From assembly GCF_007845635.1 (NCBI RefSeq), contig NZ_SELG01000041.1:62001-126000 (forward strand): a stretch of DNA of 64,000 bases. The letters run 5' to 3'. Below, piece after piece: positions 56,408 to 64,000 of the stretch. Origin of the DNA: Apibacter muscae (lineage in GTDB: Bacteria > Bacteroidota > Bacteroidia > Flavobacteriales > Weeksellaceae). The notes under the pieces were generated by a model. It searched no databases, was not told where the DNA came from, and was given only the letters and a program-made list of their open reading frames with translations. A program made the translations under genes and the position numbers. Numbering within the stretch: position 1 is the stretch's first letter; the number at the start of each line of letters is the position of its first letter.

Positions 56408-59400
56408 ATGAATATATTAAATTCTATCCTTAAACTATTTGTTGGAGATAAACATAAAAAAGATCTTGAACTCTTAAATAAATATTTAGAGAAAATAAAA
56501 AATGAAGAAGAGCAAATAGCAACCTTATCGATTGATCAACTTAGATATAAAACCATTGAGTTTAAGGAGAAAATAAATGAAGCAACCCAAGAAATCAGAA
56601 CTAAAATTAATGATTTAAAGCAAAAAACTCAAACGACTGAAGATGTTGAAGAAAAAGAAAAGTATTACGCAGAAATAGAAAAATTAGAAAAAGAATCGTA
56701 CGAAATAGAAGAAAAAGTACTAGAGGAAATCTTACCGCAAGCCTATGCAGTGATAAAAGAAACGGCTAAAAGATTTACAGAAAATTCTACTATTGAAGCT
56801 TCAGTTACAGACTTTGATAAAGAACTAGCAAATGCTAAGGAATATGTAACCATTAATGGAGAGAAATCCATCTGGAAAAATAATTGGAATGCAGCAGGAA
56901 AGGATGTTCAATGGGATATGATTCATTATGATGTGCAGTATATAGGTGGAACTGTTCTACACAAGGGTAAAATTGCAGAAATGGCAACCGGAGAAGGGAA
57001 AACTTTGGTAGGAACCTTACCCATGTATTTAAATGCACTGACAGGTAGAGGAGTTCATGTAGTGACAGTTAATGACTATTTAGCCAAAAGGGACTCTGCT
57101 TGGATGGCTCCTATATTTGAATTTCATGGTTTAAAAGTAGATTGTATAGATAATCATCAACCCAACTCAGAATCAAGAAGACAAGCCTATTTGTCTGATA
57201 TCGTATACGGAACCAATAATGAATTTGGATTTGATTACTTGCGTGACAATATGGCAAATTCTCCTTCAGATCTAGTACAAAGAGAATTAAATTATGCCAT
57301 AGTTGATGAGGTGGATTCTGTATTGATAGACGATGCCCGTACACCTTTAATTATTGCAGGTCCGGTTCCACAAGGAGATAAGCAAGAGTATCAAATATTA
57401 AAACCAGTAGTTGAAAGTATTTTTACAGTTCAGAAAAACGAATTAACTAAAATATTTCAAGAAGCTAAACAATTATTAGCCAATGGAGATAAAAAGCTGG
57501 GAGGACAAAAACTTTATCAAGTTTTTAGAGGATTACCTAAATTTAAACCTTTAATCAAATTTTTATCTGAAGAAGGAAACAAAGCTATTCTATTAAAGGC
57601 TGAAGCTTATTTTATTTCAGACAATAATAGAATGATGCCAGAAGCAGATAAAGATTTATATTTTGCTATTGACGAAAAAAATAATCAAGTAGAATTAACC
57701 GATAAAGGAATTGAATTTTTATCCAAAGGCAATGAAGATCCACATTTCTTTATGCTTGAAGATTTAGGTTCTGCTATTGCAGATATAGAAAGCAAAAATT
57801 TACCTAAAGAAGAAGAGCATAAAGAAAAAGAAGAGTTTTTAAGAGAATTTGCAATTAAATCTGAAAGAATTCATTCACTAAATCAACTACTTAAAGCCTA
57901 TACATTATTCGAAAAAGATATAGAGTATGTAGTTATGGATGGTCAAGTAAAAATCGTTGATGAGCAAACCGGACGGATCATGGAAGGACGTCGTTACTCA
58001 GATGGTTTACACCAAGCCCTAGAAGCAAAAGAAAATGTTAAAATTGAAGCTGCTACCCAAACTTTTGCAACCATAACCCTACAAAATTATTTTAGAATGT
58101 ATAATAAGCTTGCAGGAATGACAGGAACGGCAGAAACAGAGGCGGGTGAATTTTGGGAAATCTATAAATTAGACGTGGTTGCTATACCTACCAACAAGCC
58201 AGTGGTAAGAAAAGATCATCAAGACTTAGTATATAAAACCAATAGAGAAAAATTTAATGCAGTATTAAACGAAGTGATTCGTTTATCTCAAGAAGAAAAG
58301 AGACCTGTATTGGTAGGAACAACGTCCGTGGAAGTTTCTGAATTATTAAGCAAAGCATTAAAAATGAGAAAAATACCTCACAATGTTTTAAATGCTAAAT
58401 TACATAAAAAAGAAGCGGAAGTAGTTGCAGAAGCTGGAAAACCGGGAGTAGTGACTATTGCCACCAATATGGCTGGTAGAGGAACAGATATTAAATTGAT
58501 TGATGAAGTGAAAGATGCAGGAGGTTTAGCGATAATTGGTACAGAAAGGCATGATTCTAGAAGGGTGGACCGTCAGTTGAGAGGTAGAGCGGGTAGACAA
58601 GGAGATCCAGGATCCTCACAGTTTTATGTTTCGTTGGAAGATAATTTAATGCGCTTGTTTGGTTCAGATAGAATTGCTAAAATGATGGATCGTTTAGGGC
58701 ATAAAGAAGGAGATGTTATCCAGCATTCTATGATTAGTAATTCCATTGAGAGAGCGCAAAAAAAAGTGGAAGAAAACAATTTCGGCATAAGAAAAAGACT
58801 TTTGGAATACGACGATGTTATGAATAAACAAAGAGAAGTTATTTATAGCAGACGTAAAAATGCTCTTTTTGGAGAGAAGTTAAGTATTGATATTGCTAAT
58901 ATGATATTTGATACAGCTGCGCTTATTGTTAAAGAGAACAAATCCAATCGAGACTTCAAGAATTTTGAATTTGAGTTGGCTACTACTTTCGCAATGGATA
59001 CCCCAATGGATAGTTCAGAATTTAATAGTTTAAATGAAGCTGATATAACACAAAAAGTATTTGAACAAGCCGAGGCTTTATACAAAGAAAAACTAGAGAA
59101 TACAGCTGAGCAACTATACCCAACCGTTTCCAACGTATTTTTATCTCCTAACCGATCGTACAAAAACATTTCTGTGCCATTTACAGATGGTAGTAAAGTA
59201 ATAAATGTTACCACGAATTTAGAAGAAGCTTACAACTCAGGAGGTAAAGCTTTATTGAAAGATTTTGAAAAGAGCATTACTTTGGCGATCATTGATGAAA
59301 ACTGGAAAGACCATTTAAGAGAAATGGATGAACTAAGAAAATCAGCCCAGTCAGCCGTATGGGAACAAAAAGATCCATTGGTAATCTATAAGCAAGAGTC

Positions 59401-59725
59401 TTTCAAATTATTTAGAGATATGTTAGACAAAACCAATAAAGAAATAATTTCTTTCCTATTTAAAGGCGGTTTACCTATTGAAGCTAATAATACTACCATA
59501 CATGAAGCTAAAGAAGTGAAACAGAAAATGGTAGAAAGTAGAAACTTTGAAGAAAGCCAAGAAGGTGAAGTTAAAGATAAAGAGATACAGGAACCTTTAC
59601 GAGTGAATAAAATTGGAAGAAATGAATTGGTAACTATTCGTAATTTAAGAACGGGAGAAGTCAAAAACCTAAAATTTAAACAGGCACAACCATATATAGA
59701 TGAAGGTTGGATGGTTGAAGACTAA
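56408..59725 (+). CDS. secA: Preprotein translocase ATPase SecA
   Basis: The motor that drives unfolded proteins through SecYEG. The 1105 residues have Walker [14 protein letters not shown] (about 193-206), [16 protein letters not shown] (Walker B and motif II region), [10 protein letters not shown] and the [16 protein letters not shown] motif VI in the second RecA fold. A flavobacterial-type insertion of about 200 residues (coiled, Glu/Lys-rich) explains the extra length over E. coli SecA (901). The C-terminus ends [10 protein letters not shown] without the Cys-rich zinc-binding motif. Transcribed alone with a strong promoter and terminator. Confidence 0.97.
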   Translation: MNILNSILKLFVGDKHKKDLELLNKYLEKIKNEEEQIATLSIDQLRYKTIEFKEKINEATQEIRTKINDLKQKTQTTEDVEEKEKYYAEIEKLEKESYEIEEKVLEEILPQAYAVIKETAKRFTENSTIEASVTDFDKELANAKEYVTINGEKSIWKNNWNAAGKDVQWDMIHYDVQYIGGTVLHKGKIAEMATGEGKTLVGTLPMYLNALTGRGVHVVTVNDYLAKRDSAWMAPIFEFHGLKVDCIDNHQPNSESRRQAYLSDIVYGTNNEFGFDYLRDNMANSPSDLVQRELNYAIVDEVDSVLIDDARTPLIIAGPVPQGDKQEYQILKPVVESIFTVQKNELTKIFQEAKQLLANGDKKLGGQKLYQVFRGLPKFKPLIKFLSEEGNKAILLKAEAYFISDNNRMMPEADKDLYFAIDEKNNQVELTDKGIEFLSKGNEDPHFFMLEDLGSAIADIESKNLPKEEEHKEKEEFLREFAIKSERIHSLNQLLKAYTLFEKDIEYVVMDGQVKIVDEQTGRIMEGRRYSDGLHQALEAKENVKIEAATQTFATITLQNYFRMYNKLAGMTGTAETEAGEFWEIYKLDVVAIPTNKPVVRKDHQDLVYKTNREKFNAVLNEVIRLSQEEKRPVLVGTTSVEVSELLSKALKMRKIPHNVLNAKLHKKEAEVVAEAGKPGVVTIATNMAGRGTDIKLIDEVKDAGGLAIIGTERHDSRRVDRQLRGRAGRQGDPGSSQFYVSLEDNLMRLFGSDRIAKMMDRLGHKEGDVIQHSMISNSIERAQKKVEENNFGIRKRLLEYDDVMNKQREVIYSRRKNALFGEKLSIDIANMIFDTAALIVKENKSNRDFKNFEFELATTFAMDTPMDSSEFNSLNEADITQKVFEQAEALYKEKLENTAEQLYPTVSNVFLSPNRSYKNISVPFTDGSKVINVTTNLEEAYNSGGKALLKDFEKSITLAIIDENWKDHLREMDELRKSAQSAVWEQKDPLVIYKQESFKLFRDMLDKTNKEIISFLFKGGLPIEANNTTIHEAKEVKQKMVESRNFEESQEGEVKDKEIQEPLRVNKIGRNELVTIRNLRTGEVKNLKFKQAQPYIDEGWMVED

Positions 59726-59736
59726 ACATGATATTC

Positions 59737-59773
59737 AAAAAAACTAATCCTAAACAAGGATTAGTTTTTTTTT
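59737..59773 (+). terminator. Terminator after secA
   Basis: A 14-bp perfect stem (59737-59750 with 59758-59771, arm aaaaaaactaatcc), 7-nt loop and T-tail. It also separates secA from the convergent lipoprotein array. Confidence 0.9.
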
Positions 59774-59860
59774 TGAAATAAAGTCATAATTGTAAAAATA
59801 AATTTATAAAAAGATTTGAAACTTATTTATCAAATTTTATTTTAAAATTTAATCTGTACT

Positions 59861-60271
59861 TTATTTTAAATAAATCTCTTTTTTATAATAATTTTTAGGT
59901 ATTTTAAGTATAATATGTAAATTCTTTTCTGTTTTTATTTTTTTTATTTGTCCTGTATTGCCATTTACCCATATTCCAGATAAATTATAATTTCCTGTTT
60001 TTGCATTATATAAAAATGGAGAAAATATATAATAATCTTTGTAGATTATATCTAAATTACAGTTAATAGTATCCTTTTTATTCTTCTGTAAATGATATAT
60101 ATATTCTGCATATATTTGCGTAGCTTCTTCTAAAGATATTTTCATTCCTTTTTCTTTTTCTACAAATTCAGAAGTACCATAAACATAAAATTCTTCTTTT
60201 TTTATATTTTTATTATCACAAGAAATAATTAATAAAATAAATAATAAATATGCATAAATATTAATCCTCAT
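59861..60271 (-). CDS. Array lipoprotein, family A, copy 1
   Basis: A 136-residue lipoprotein with lipobox LIISC and C18. The mature part starts with YVYGTSEFVEKEKGMKISLEEATQIYAEYI (tyrosine-rich strand and helix) and ends in the family motif GIWVNGNTGQIKK, preceded by YYIFSPFLYNA. This body type (YGT-E-F ... NTG-I) recurs in the other A copies of the array. I do not recognise a named domain. Bacterial arrays of such related small lipoproteins beside toxin remnants often hold immunity proteins; that is inference. Confidence 0.7.
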   Translation of the reverse strand: MRINIYAYLLFILLIISCDNKNIKKEEFYVYGTSEFVEKEKGMKISLEEATQIYAEYIYHLQKNKKDTINCNLDIIYKDYYIFSPFLYNAKTGNYNLSGIWVNGNTGQIKKIKTEKNLHIILKIPKNYYKKEIYLK

Positions 60272-60333
60272 TTTTTAATTAAATATGTATCAATTTAAAA
60301 AAATTAAATAAAGAAACCTAATTATTAATTGAA

Positions 60334-60747
60334 TTATACCCCAATTTCCCTTTCATTTAGCCATAACTCATCCTTATTATAAGTTATTTTCCCAGTGTTA
60401 GCATTGATCCATATTCCAAAAACAGCTATTTTCATTTGTTTCATATTGTAAAATGAAAATACATAGTTACTATCTATAATGATTTTTGGATGTATAGACA
60501 AATTTAAATTACTTTTAGATGAATCTAGTTCTTTTTTATTTACTAAAAATTCTTTGTAGATATTACCAGCTTCCTCTATTCCTAGAATACTATTATTAGA
60601 AAAATCTTTAGCTTCCTTTGTAAGTTTTTTTTTATTTAGTTCATAGCATAATATAACTTTATGATCTTTTAAATATTGATTTTCCCGGTTACAGCCCATT
60701 ATGCTTAGAAGTAAAGATAAAATAGACATAAATAAAATTTGTTTCAT
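60334..60747 (-). CDS. Array lipoprotein, family A, copy 2
   Basis: A 137-residue lipoprotein with lipobox SIMGC and C19. Its N-terminal MKQILFMSILSLLLSIMGCN and the next few residues are almost identical to those of the copy at 61161, but the central body differs strongly. The end again shows the family motif GIWINANTGKITY, preceded by YVFSFYNMKQMK. Ends conserved and middle diverged point to recombination between paralogues. The gene is intact. Its promoter is not clear; it is probably in one long transcript with the other copies. Confidence 0.7.
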   Translation of the reverse strand: MKQILFMSILSLLLSIMGCNRENQYLKDHKVILCYELNKKKLTKEAKDFSNNSILGIEEAGNIYKEFLVNKKELDSSKSNLNLSIHPKIIIDSNYVFSFYNMKQMKIAVFGIWINANTGKITYNKDELWLNEREIGV

Positions 60748-60803
60748 AGATTATTGTTTTCAATAATAAATCCTTTATTTTTATATTGTCTATATTAATT
60801 AAT

Positions 60804-61061
60804 TCAGTTTTTATCAGTCATAATTTCTCCTGTTTCTGAATTAATTTCAGCTAAAAAATATAAAGGAGCTGTTTTTAAATTTCGTTTATATAGATTACTA
60901 TTATAGCCTATATAATAATTCTTTTTTTTAGTATAAATAACCATCGTATAACAATTTTCAAAATTTTCATCTTTTATAATATAAAAATTATTTTGAAAAA
61001 TTTTTATTATATATATATATCTATTGCATTCTGTTTTTTTATTGTAAATTTTGACTCTTTT
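60804..61061 (-). pseudogene. Array lipoprotein, family A, eroded copy
   Basis: An 85-codon open frame without a start codon or signal peptide. It reads NNFYIIKDENFENC in the middle, then YYIGYNSN, and ends FLAEINSETGEIMTDKN. The end matches the family motif (W/E-x-N-x-x-TG-I) of the neighbouring lipoproteins, and the FYIIK and IYT-x-NYYIG parts match their central strands. Upstream of the TAG at 61062-61064 the sequence is out of frame, and I find no lipobox. It is probably a decayed copy that lost its N-terminus. It fills most of the 413-bp gap between two intact copies. Confidence 0.6.
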
Positions 61062-61160
61062 CTAGAAAAATAGGGTCGTTTTAATAAATTATTTTTTAAT
61101 AAATTGATTGGTCTTCATTCTTATTCTTTCATAAATAAATCTAAGTTTTAGAAAATAGAA

Positions 61161-61553
61161 TTAATTTTCATCTTTAATTTTTTTCTCCGGAAAAAATTTA
61201 GGTCTAAGCATTATTCCTTCTTTTATGTATTTTACTTCCCCTGTATTAGCATTGATCCAGATCCCTTTAGTAGAAGCAGCTGGCATTTTAGGGATATAAT
61301 GGTTAGTAAAAGCATAATAATTATCTATGACAAAAAATAGATTATTTCCCATAACTAAATCGTTTTTTTTTGCATAGGCTAATCCTAATTTGTAAGCTTC
61401 TTTTTTATTTATTTGAACATTGTTTTCGAATATATTAAATTCCGAAGTACCATAATAAATAACTTTATGATTCTTTAAATATTGTTTTTCTCGATTACAG
61501 CCCATTATGCTTAGAAGTAAAGTTAAAATAGACATAAATAAAATTTTTTTCAT
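61161..61553 (-). CDS. Array lipoprotein, family A, copy 3
   Basis: A 130-residue lipoprotein from the ATG at 61553, which begins the signal peptide MKKILFMSILTLLLSIMGCN (C19); an in-frame start 30 bp upstream adds only an unlikely leader. The body has YYGTSEFNIFENN, a helix KKEAYKLGLAYAKKND, YYAFTNHY and the closing motif GIWINANTGEVKY. The signal-peptide region nearly equals that of the copy at 60334. Intact. Function not known. Confidence 0.7.
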   Translation of the reverse strand: MKKILFMSILTLLLSIMGCNREKQYLKNHKVIYYGTSEFNIFENNVQINKKEAYKLGLAYAKKNDLVMGNNLFFVIDNYYAFTNHYIPKMPAASTKGIWINANTGEVKYIKEGIMLRPKFFPEKKIKDEN

Positions 61554-61721
61554 ATGGATATTTTTTAGCATGAAGGGTTCCAATCTAAGGTTTCTTCTTT
61601 TATTATAGATATTTTAGTCCTTTAACCTTATGTTATCTGGATGTACTAGTTACAAAATGCTTTAATTTAGTAAGTAAACCTCATGGCTTTTGAGGTAAAG
61701 TATAAATCAAATTTCTTCTTC

Positions 61722-62150
61722 TTATCTACTTTTCTTAATAATTTCTTTTTGAAAAGGAATTATAGCATTGATATTTTTTAATTCATTAGGAATTTTAACA
61801 TATTTAGAGCTATGCTTTTCTTTTATCTCTCCGGTATGTCCATTAACCCATATTCCAGATATATTATACCCTGTTTTTGAATTAAAATTTAATGGAGAAT
61901 CTGTAAATATATAATTATCATTATAAATAACATCTAGTATACATTTTATTCTTGTTTTTTGAGTATCTTGTTTAAAGATATAATTAGCATATATTTGCGT
62001 AGCTTCTTCTAAAGATAATTTTAATTCTTTTTCTTTTTCTTTAAATTCATAGGTACCAAAAATATAAATTTTTTTATCTTTTGTATAAGAACAAGAAACC
62101 AGAATAAATAGGGAATAAAAAATTAGACTATAGCATTTAAACTTTTTCAT
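61722..62150 (-). CDS. Array lipoprotein, family A body with family B leader
   Basis: A 142-residue lipoprotein with lipobox ILVSC and C20. Its leader MKKFKCYSLIFYSLFILVSC resembles that of the two unrelated family B lipoproteins just upstream. Its body (YIFGTYEFKEKEKELKLSL, EEATQIYANYIF and GIWVNGHTGEIKE) belongs to family A and is closest to the copy at 59861. It is 9 bp downstream of the next gene, so they share a transcript. Leader and body having different nearest relatives suggest module exchange. Confidence 0.72.
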   Translation of the reverse strand: MKKFKCYSLIFYSLFILVSCSYTKDKKIYIFGTYEFKEKEKELKLSLEEATQIYANYIFKQDTQKTRIKCILDVIYNDNYIFTDSPLNFNSKTGYNISGIWVNGHTGEIKEKHSSKYVKIPNELKNINAIIPFQKEIIKKSR

Positions 62151-62159
62151 TGAGGATAG

Positions 62160-62717
62160 CTATATAAGGCAAGGATCTTTAGGTTTAGGACAAGGAATTA
62201 TATTTTCCTGTTTTAGTTCATAAAAACCATCTTTTTTTAGCTTCTCTTGGTCAGGAATTGTCCATAAAATATTAGTTTGCCACTGGGTAGTATCTGCCGG
62301 ACAACGTTTACTAAATATAAAACCTAAAAAATCTTGTTCCTGACTCCCTAAGTATTTGGTTTGTCCCTCCCAGGTATCGTAACTCTCATGAGTAAGAAAA
62401 TAAGAGGTATCATCCGTATAACGATAGAATCCCATAGAATATAAATCAGTATCCAGCTTATCCAGCGGAACTCCTTTTTTATTCCGGTAATCGATCATTA
62501 TTTTTTTTAGCTCTTCCAAATCGGTAGGTGGATTTTTTATTAAAAAATCTTCAGTATAGATATAGATGTATCTTTTTAAATCTCCATCAAAGCTGGAAAT
62601 GCTTTTTTTATCTTTTCGGTTTACAGGTACAAATTCTATTTTATTTTTAGTACCGGAACAGGAAATAAGAATAAACAGGGAATAAAAAATCAGACTAAGG
62701 GTTTTAAATTTTGCCAT
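62160..62717 (-). CDS. Array lipoprotein, family B, intact copy
   Basis: A 185-residue lipoprotein with lipobox ILISC and C20. The body opens IEFVPVNRKDKKSISSFDGD and includes FLIKNPPTDLEELKKIMIDY, TDLYSMGFYRYTDDTSYFL and FIFSKRCPAD, ending in PCPKPKDPCLI with three cysteines or cysteine-like sites. It is very similar along its whole length to the copy upstream at 62740. I do not know the fold. The pair looks like a recent tandem duplication. Confidence 0.72.
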   Translation of the reverse strand: MAKFKTLSLIFYSLFILISCSGTKNKIEFVPVNRKDKKSISSFDGDLKRYIYIYTEDFLIKNPPTDLEELKKIMIDYRNKKGVPLDKLDTDLYSMGFYRYTDDTSYFLTHESYDTWEGQTKYLGSQEQDFLGFIFSKRCPADTTQWQTNILWTIPDQEKLKKDGFYELKQENIIPCPKPKDPCLI

Positions 62718-62739
62718 TTTAGTAAGATTGTACTTATAA

Positions 62740-63294
62740 TTACTGATAAGGGTCTTTGGGCTTAGGACAGGGAATTATATTTTCCTGTTCTGAATTATAA
62801 AACCCATCTTATTCTAGTTTTTCTTTATTGGGAATGTACCAAAGAAGATCAGTCCTCCAGTGGGTGCTATCCGAAGGACAACGCTCACTAAAGACAAAAC
62901 CCAAAAAATCTTGCCTTTGGCTTCCCAGGTATTTGGTTTGTCCATCCCAAGTGTCATAGCTTATATGATTCAGAAAATAAGAGGTATCATCTGTATAACG
63001 GTAAAAATTCATGCTGTATTCATCCGTATCCAATTTATCCAATGGAACTCCTTTTTTATTCCGGTAATCGATCATTACTTTTTTTAGTTCTTCCAAATCG
63101 GTAGGAGGGTTTTTTATTAATATTCTTTCTCTGTAGACGTAGATATCCCTATGCAAATCACCATCAAAGCTGGAAATGCTTTTTTTATCTTTTCGGTTTA
63201 CAGGTACAAATTCTATTTTATTTTGGGTACCGGAACAGGAAATAAGAATAAACAGGGAATAAAAAATCAGACTAAGGGTTTTTAATTTTACCAT
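62740..63294 (-). pseudogene. Array lipoprotein, family B, copy with premature stop
   Basis: Same family as the gene downstream: leader MVKLKTLSLIFYSLFILISC, body IEFVPVNRKDKKSISSFDGD. The frame hits a TAA at 62811-62809 after EKLE, and then continues in frame DGFYNSEQENIIPCPKPKD to a second stop at 62740. The intact copy has a lysine codon at that place (EKLKKDGFYELKQEN), so one base change (AAA/AAG to TAA) truncates the protein by 23 residues. The 161-residue product may still be exported and partly active. Its ATG overlaps the stop codon of the fragment upstream. Confidence 0.75.
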
Positions 63295-63623
63295 TTGGGA
63301 AGGTTGTTTAGGTTAACTTTTTGTTGGGCATCTTGGGCTTCATTTTGTTTTGCTGCTTGTTCTGCCTGTTGTGCCTTTATATTTTCCTGACGGGTGTAGT
63401 AAATATTCCCGCTAAATTCTCTTTCTATTACAGCTTGGGTCACGAAGGGGCGGTAGCCGTACAAATGTTGCAAAATAAACCAATGGGCAAAAATTTCAGA
63501 GGCTTGGGGAAGTATATTAAACAGTTTTTCCATATCCGGCAAATCCAGCCCAAAATGTTCCCACAAAATAATTCGGTATTTTAGTTGGTATTCTTATGCA
63601 TTTAATTTTTTAAGTCCGGACAT
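63288..63623 (-). pseudogene. DUF3289-like C-terminal fragment
   Basis: From a TAA at 63596-63594 the frame reads EYQLKYRIILWEHFGLDLPD, then WFILQHLYGYRPFVTQ, and ends in a Gln/Ala-rich tail and NNLPKW. The HFGLD...WFILQ...GYRPF-T pattern is that of the C-terminal half of DUF3289, a domain I recall at the end of secreted or type VI-linked toxins. An ATG at 63623 begins a nine-codon frame, MSGLKKLNA, that stops at this TAA in the same frame. The N-terminal part of the domain is missing. Its stop overlaps the ATG of the next lipoprotein gene (ATGGTAA), so it is co-transcribed. Confidence 0.55.
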
Positions 63624-63637
63624 TCTACCCAATTTAG

Positions 63638-64000
63638 TTATTTATTTGTTCTTTGATTAAAAAAAGGATGGGCAATACAAAAACGGTTTCCTCTGCCTAA
63701 ATGTTCATCTTCCCTTCTAAATAAGCTGGCTTGCATATACATATAACCCTCTCCGTAATAACTTTTAGGCCAATTAGAATAAATCATTACATAATCCAGT
63801 TTTTCCTTATTCCATGTTTTTCCACGGTCGGTACTCCATACATAGGTAGAAAAAGGCTGATCGAACACCAATCCGTAATAAAGATCCCCATAAGTAGCCA
63901 AAAAATAATTATCGGGAAGGGCAACATATTCCGCTCTTTCTACATAATATAGAGCGGATTTATCTTCAGTAACTTTTTTTGAAGAATATTCCACTATAAT
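63638..64000 (-). CDS. Asp-box (BNR)-containing protein, 5' end outside window
   Basis: The open frame enters the window at 64000 and ends at 63638, giving about 120 C-terminal residues. STDRGKTW is an exact Asp-box (S-x-D-x-G-x-T-W), the hairpin motif of sialidase-like beta-propellers; YFLATYGDLYYGLVF precedes it and WPKSYYGEGYMYM follows. With only one motif in view, function cannot be given. It is the most upstream gene of the lipoprotein array and probably belongs to the same transcript. The GTG at 63994 is not a real start, because the frame continues upstream. Confidence 0.6.
   Translation of the reverse strand: MIVEYSSKKVTEDKSALYYVERAEYVALPDNYFLATYGDLYYGLVFDQPFSTYVWSTDRGKTWNKEKLDYVMIYSNWPKSYYGEGYMYMQASLFRREDEHLGRGNRFCIAHPFFNQRTNK

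Noticed and set aside
1-64000. CRISPR array, rRNA operon, integrase or intact insertion sequence
   Set aside because: No regularly spaced repeats, rRNA sequence or transposase/integrase frame was found on either strand.

Overview
This window comes from a very AT-rich chromosome of the Bacteroidota, class Flavobacteriia. Evidence: promoters of the TTTG-N18/19-TAnnTTTG type, little Shine-Dalgarno signal, a secreted protein with a type IX secretion sorting domain, flavobacterial versions of SecA (about 1100 aa), tail-specific protease and topoisomerase IV, and families such as DUF5690 and DUF2795. Low GC and many Cys-lipoproteins would fit a host-associated Weeksellaceae such as Apibacter, but the genus is a guess. 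I see one tRNA, no rRNA, no CRISPR array and no intact insertion sequence.

Layout. 1-3044 (minus): adenosylhomocysteinase (cut by the window edge), a NifU-like scaffold and an Mrp/ApbC Fe-S carrier. 3352-5190: a HipA-like kinase overlapping a DUF3037 gene, then an exported protein. 5766-11004 (plus): PfkB kinase, ferrochelatase, a lipid A-type acyltransferase overlapping a glycosyltransferase, and diaminopimelate decarboxylase; then tRNA-Ser(UGA). 11471-19364: DUF2238 protein, a 196-bp MITE-like element with clean inverted repeats and 8-bp target duplication, SurE, tail-specific protease, a membrane glycosyltransferase-like protein, YifB/ComM and RlpA. 19792-33421: a SnoaL-like lipoprotein, AlaS, an isolated DUF6119/TIGR04141-like gene, topoisomerase IV (parE, a small membrane gene, parC), an ECF sigma factor with a membrane partner, and an iron/siderophore-type ABC permease-ATPase pair. 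33429-48385: ACP-like protein lacking the usual serine, PatB-type C-S lyase, T9SS cargo, zinc metallopeptidase, PnuC, SOD, AsnA, a TRIC-type channel, a glutathione peroxidase lipoprotein, an exported HAD phosphatase, TrxB and RecR. 48425-53154 (minus): MFS transporter, then a 2-aminoethylphosphonate operon (DUF5690 transporter, phnX, phnW). 53395-59725 (plus): LemA with two TPM-domain proteins, a thioredoxin lipoprotein, DUF2795 and SecA. 59861-64000 (minus): a tandem array of small paralogous lipoproteins downstream of a truncated DUF3289-like fragment and an Asp-box protein.

Most interesting points. (1) All three genes of the aminoethylphosphonate operon carry one single-base indel each (two insertions, one deletion). 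The phnX lesion is easy to miss because a TTG-started frame hides it. Neighbouring genes look intact, so this looks like pathway decay. (2) The right end resembles a polymorphic toxin/immunity locus: an orphan toxin-like C-terminal fragment, then lipoproteins that share leader peptides while their bodies differ, with one nonsense mutant and one N-terminally eroded copy. (3) The MITE-like element at 12270-12465. (4) A lone DUF6119-family gene, a plausible defence gene, sits between alaS and parC. (5) A HipA-like kinase/DUF3037 overlapping pair has no HipB-like repressor.
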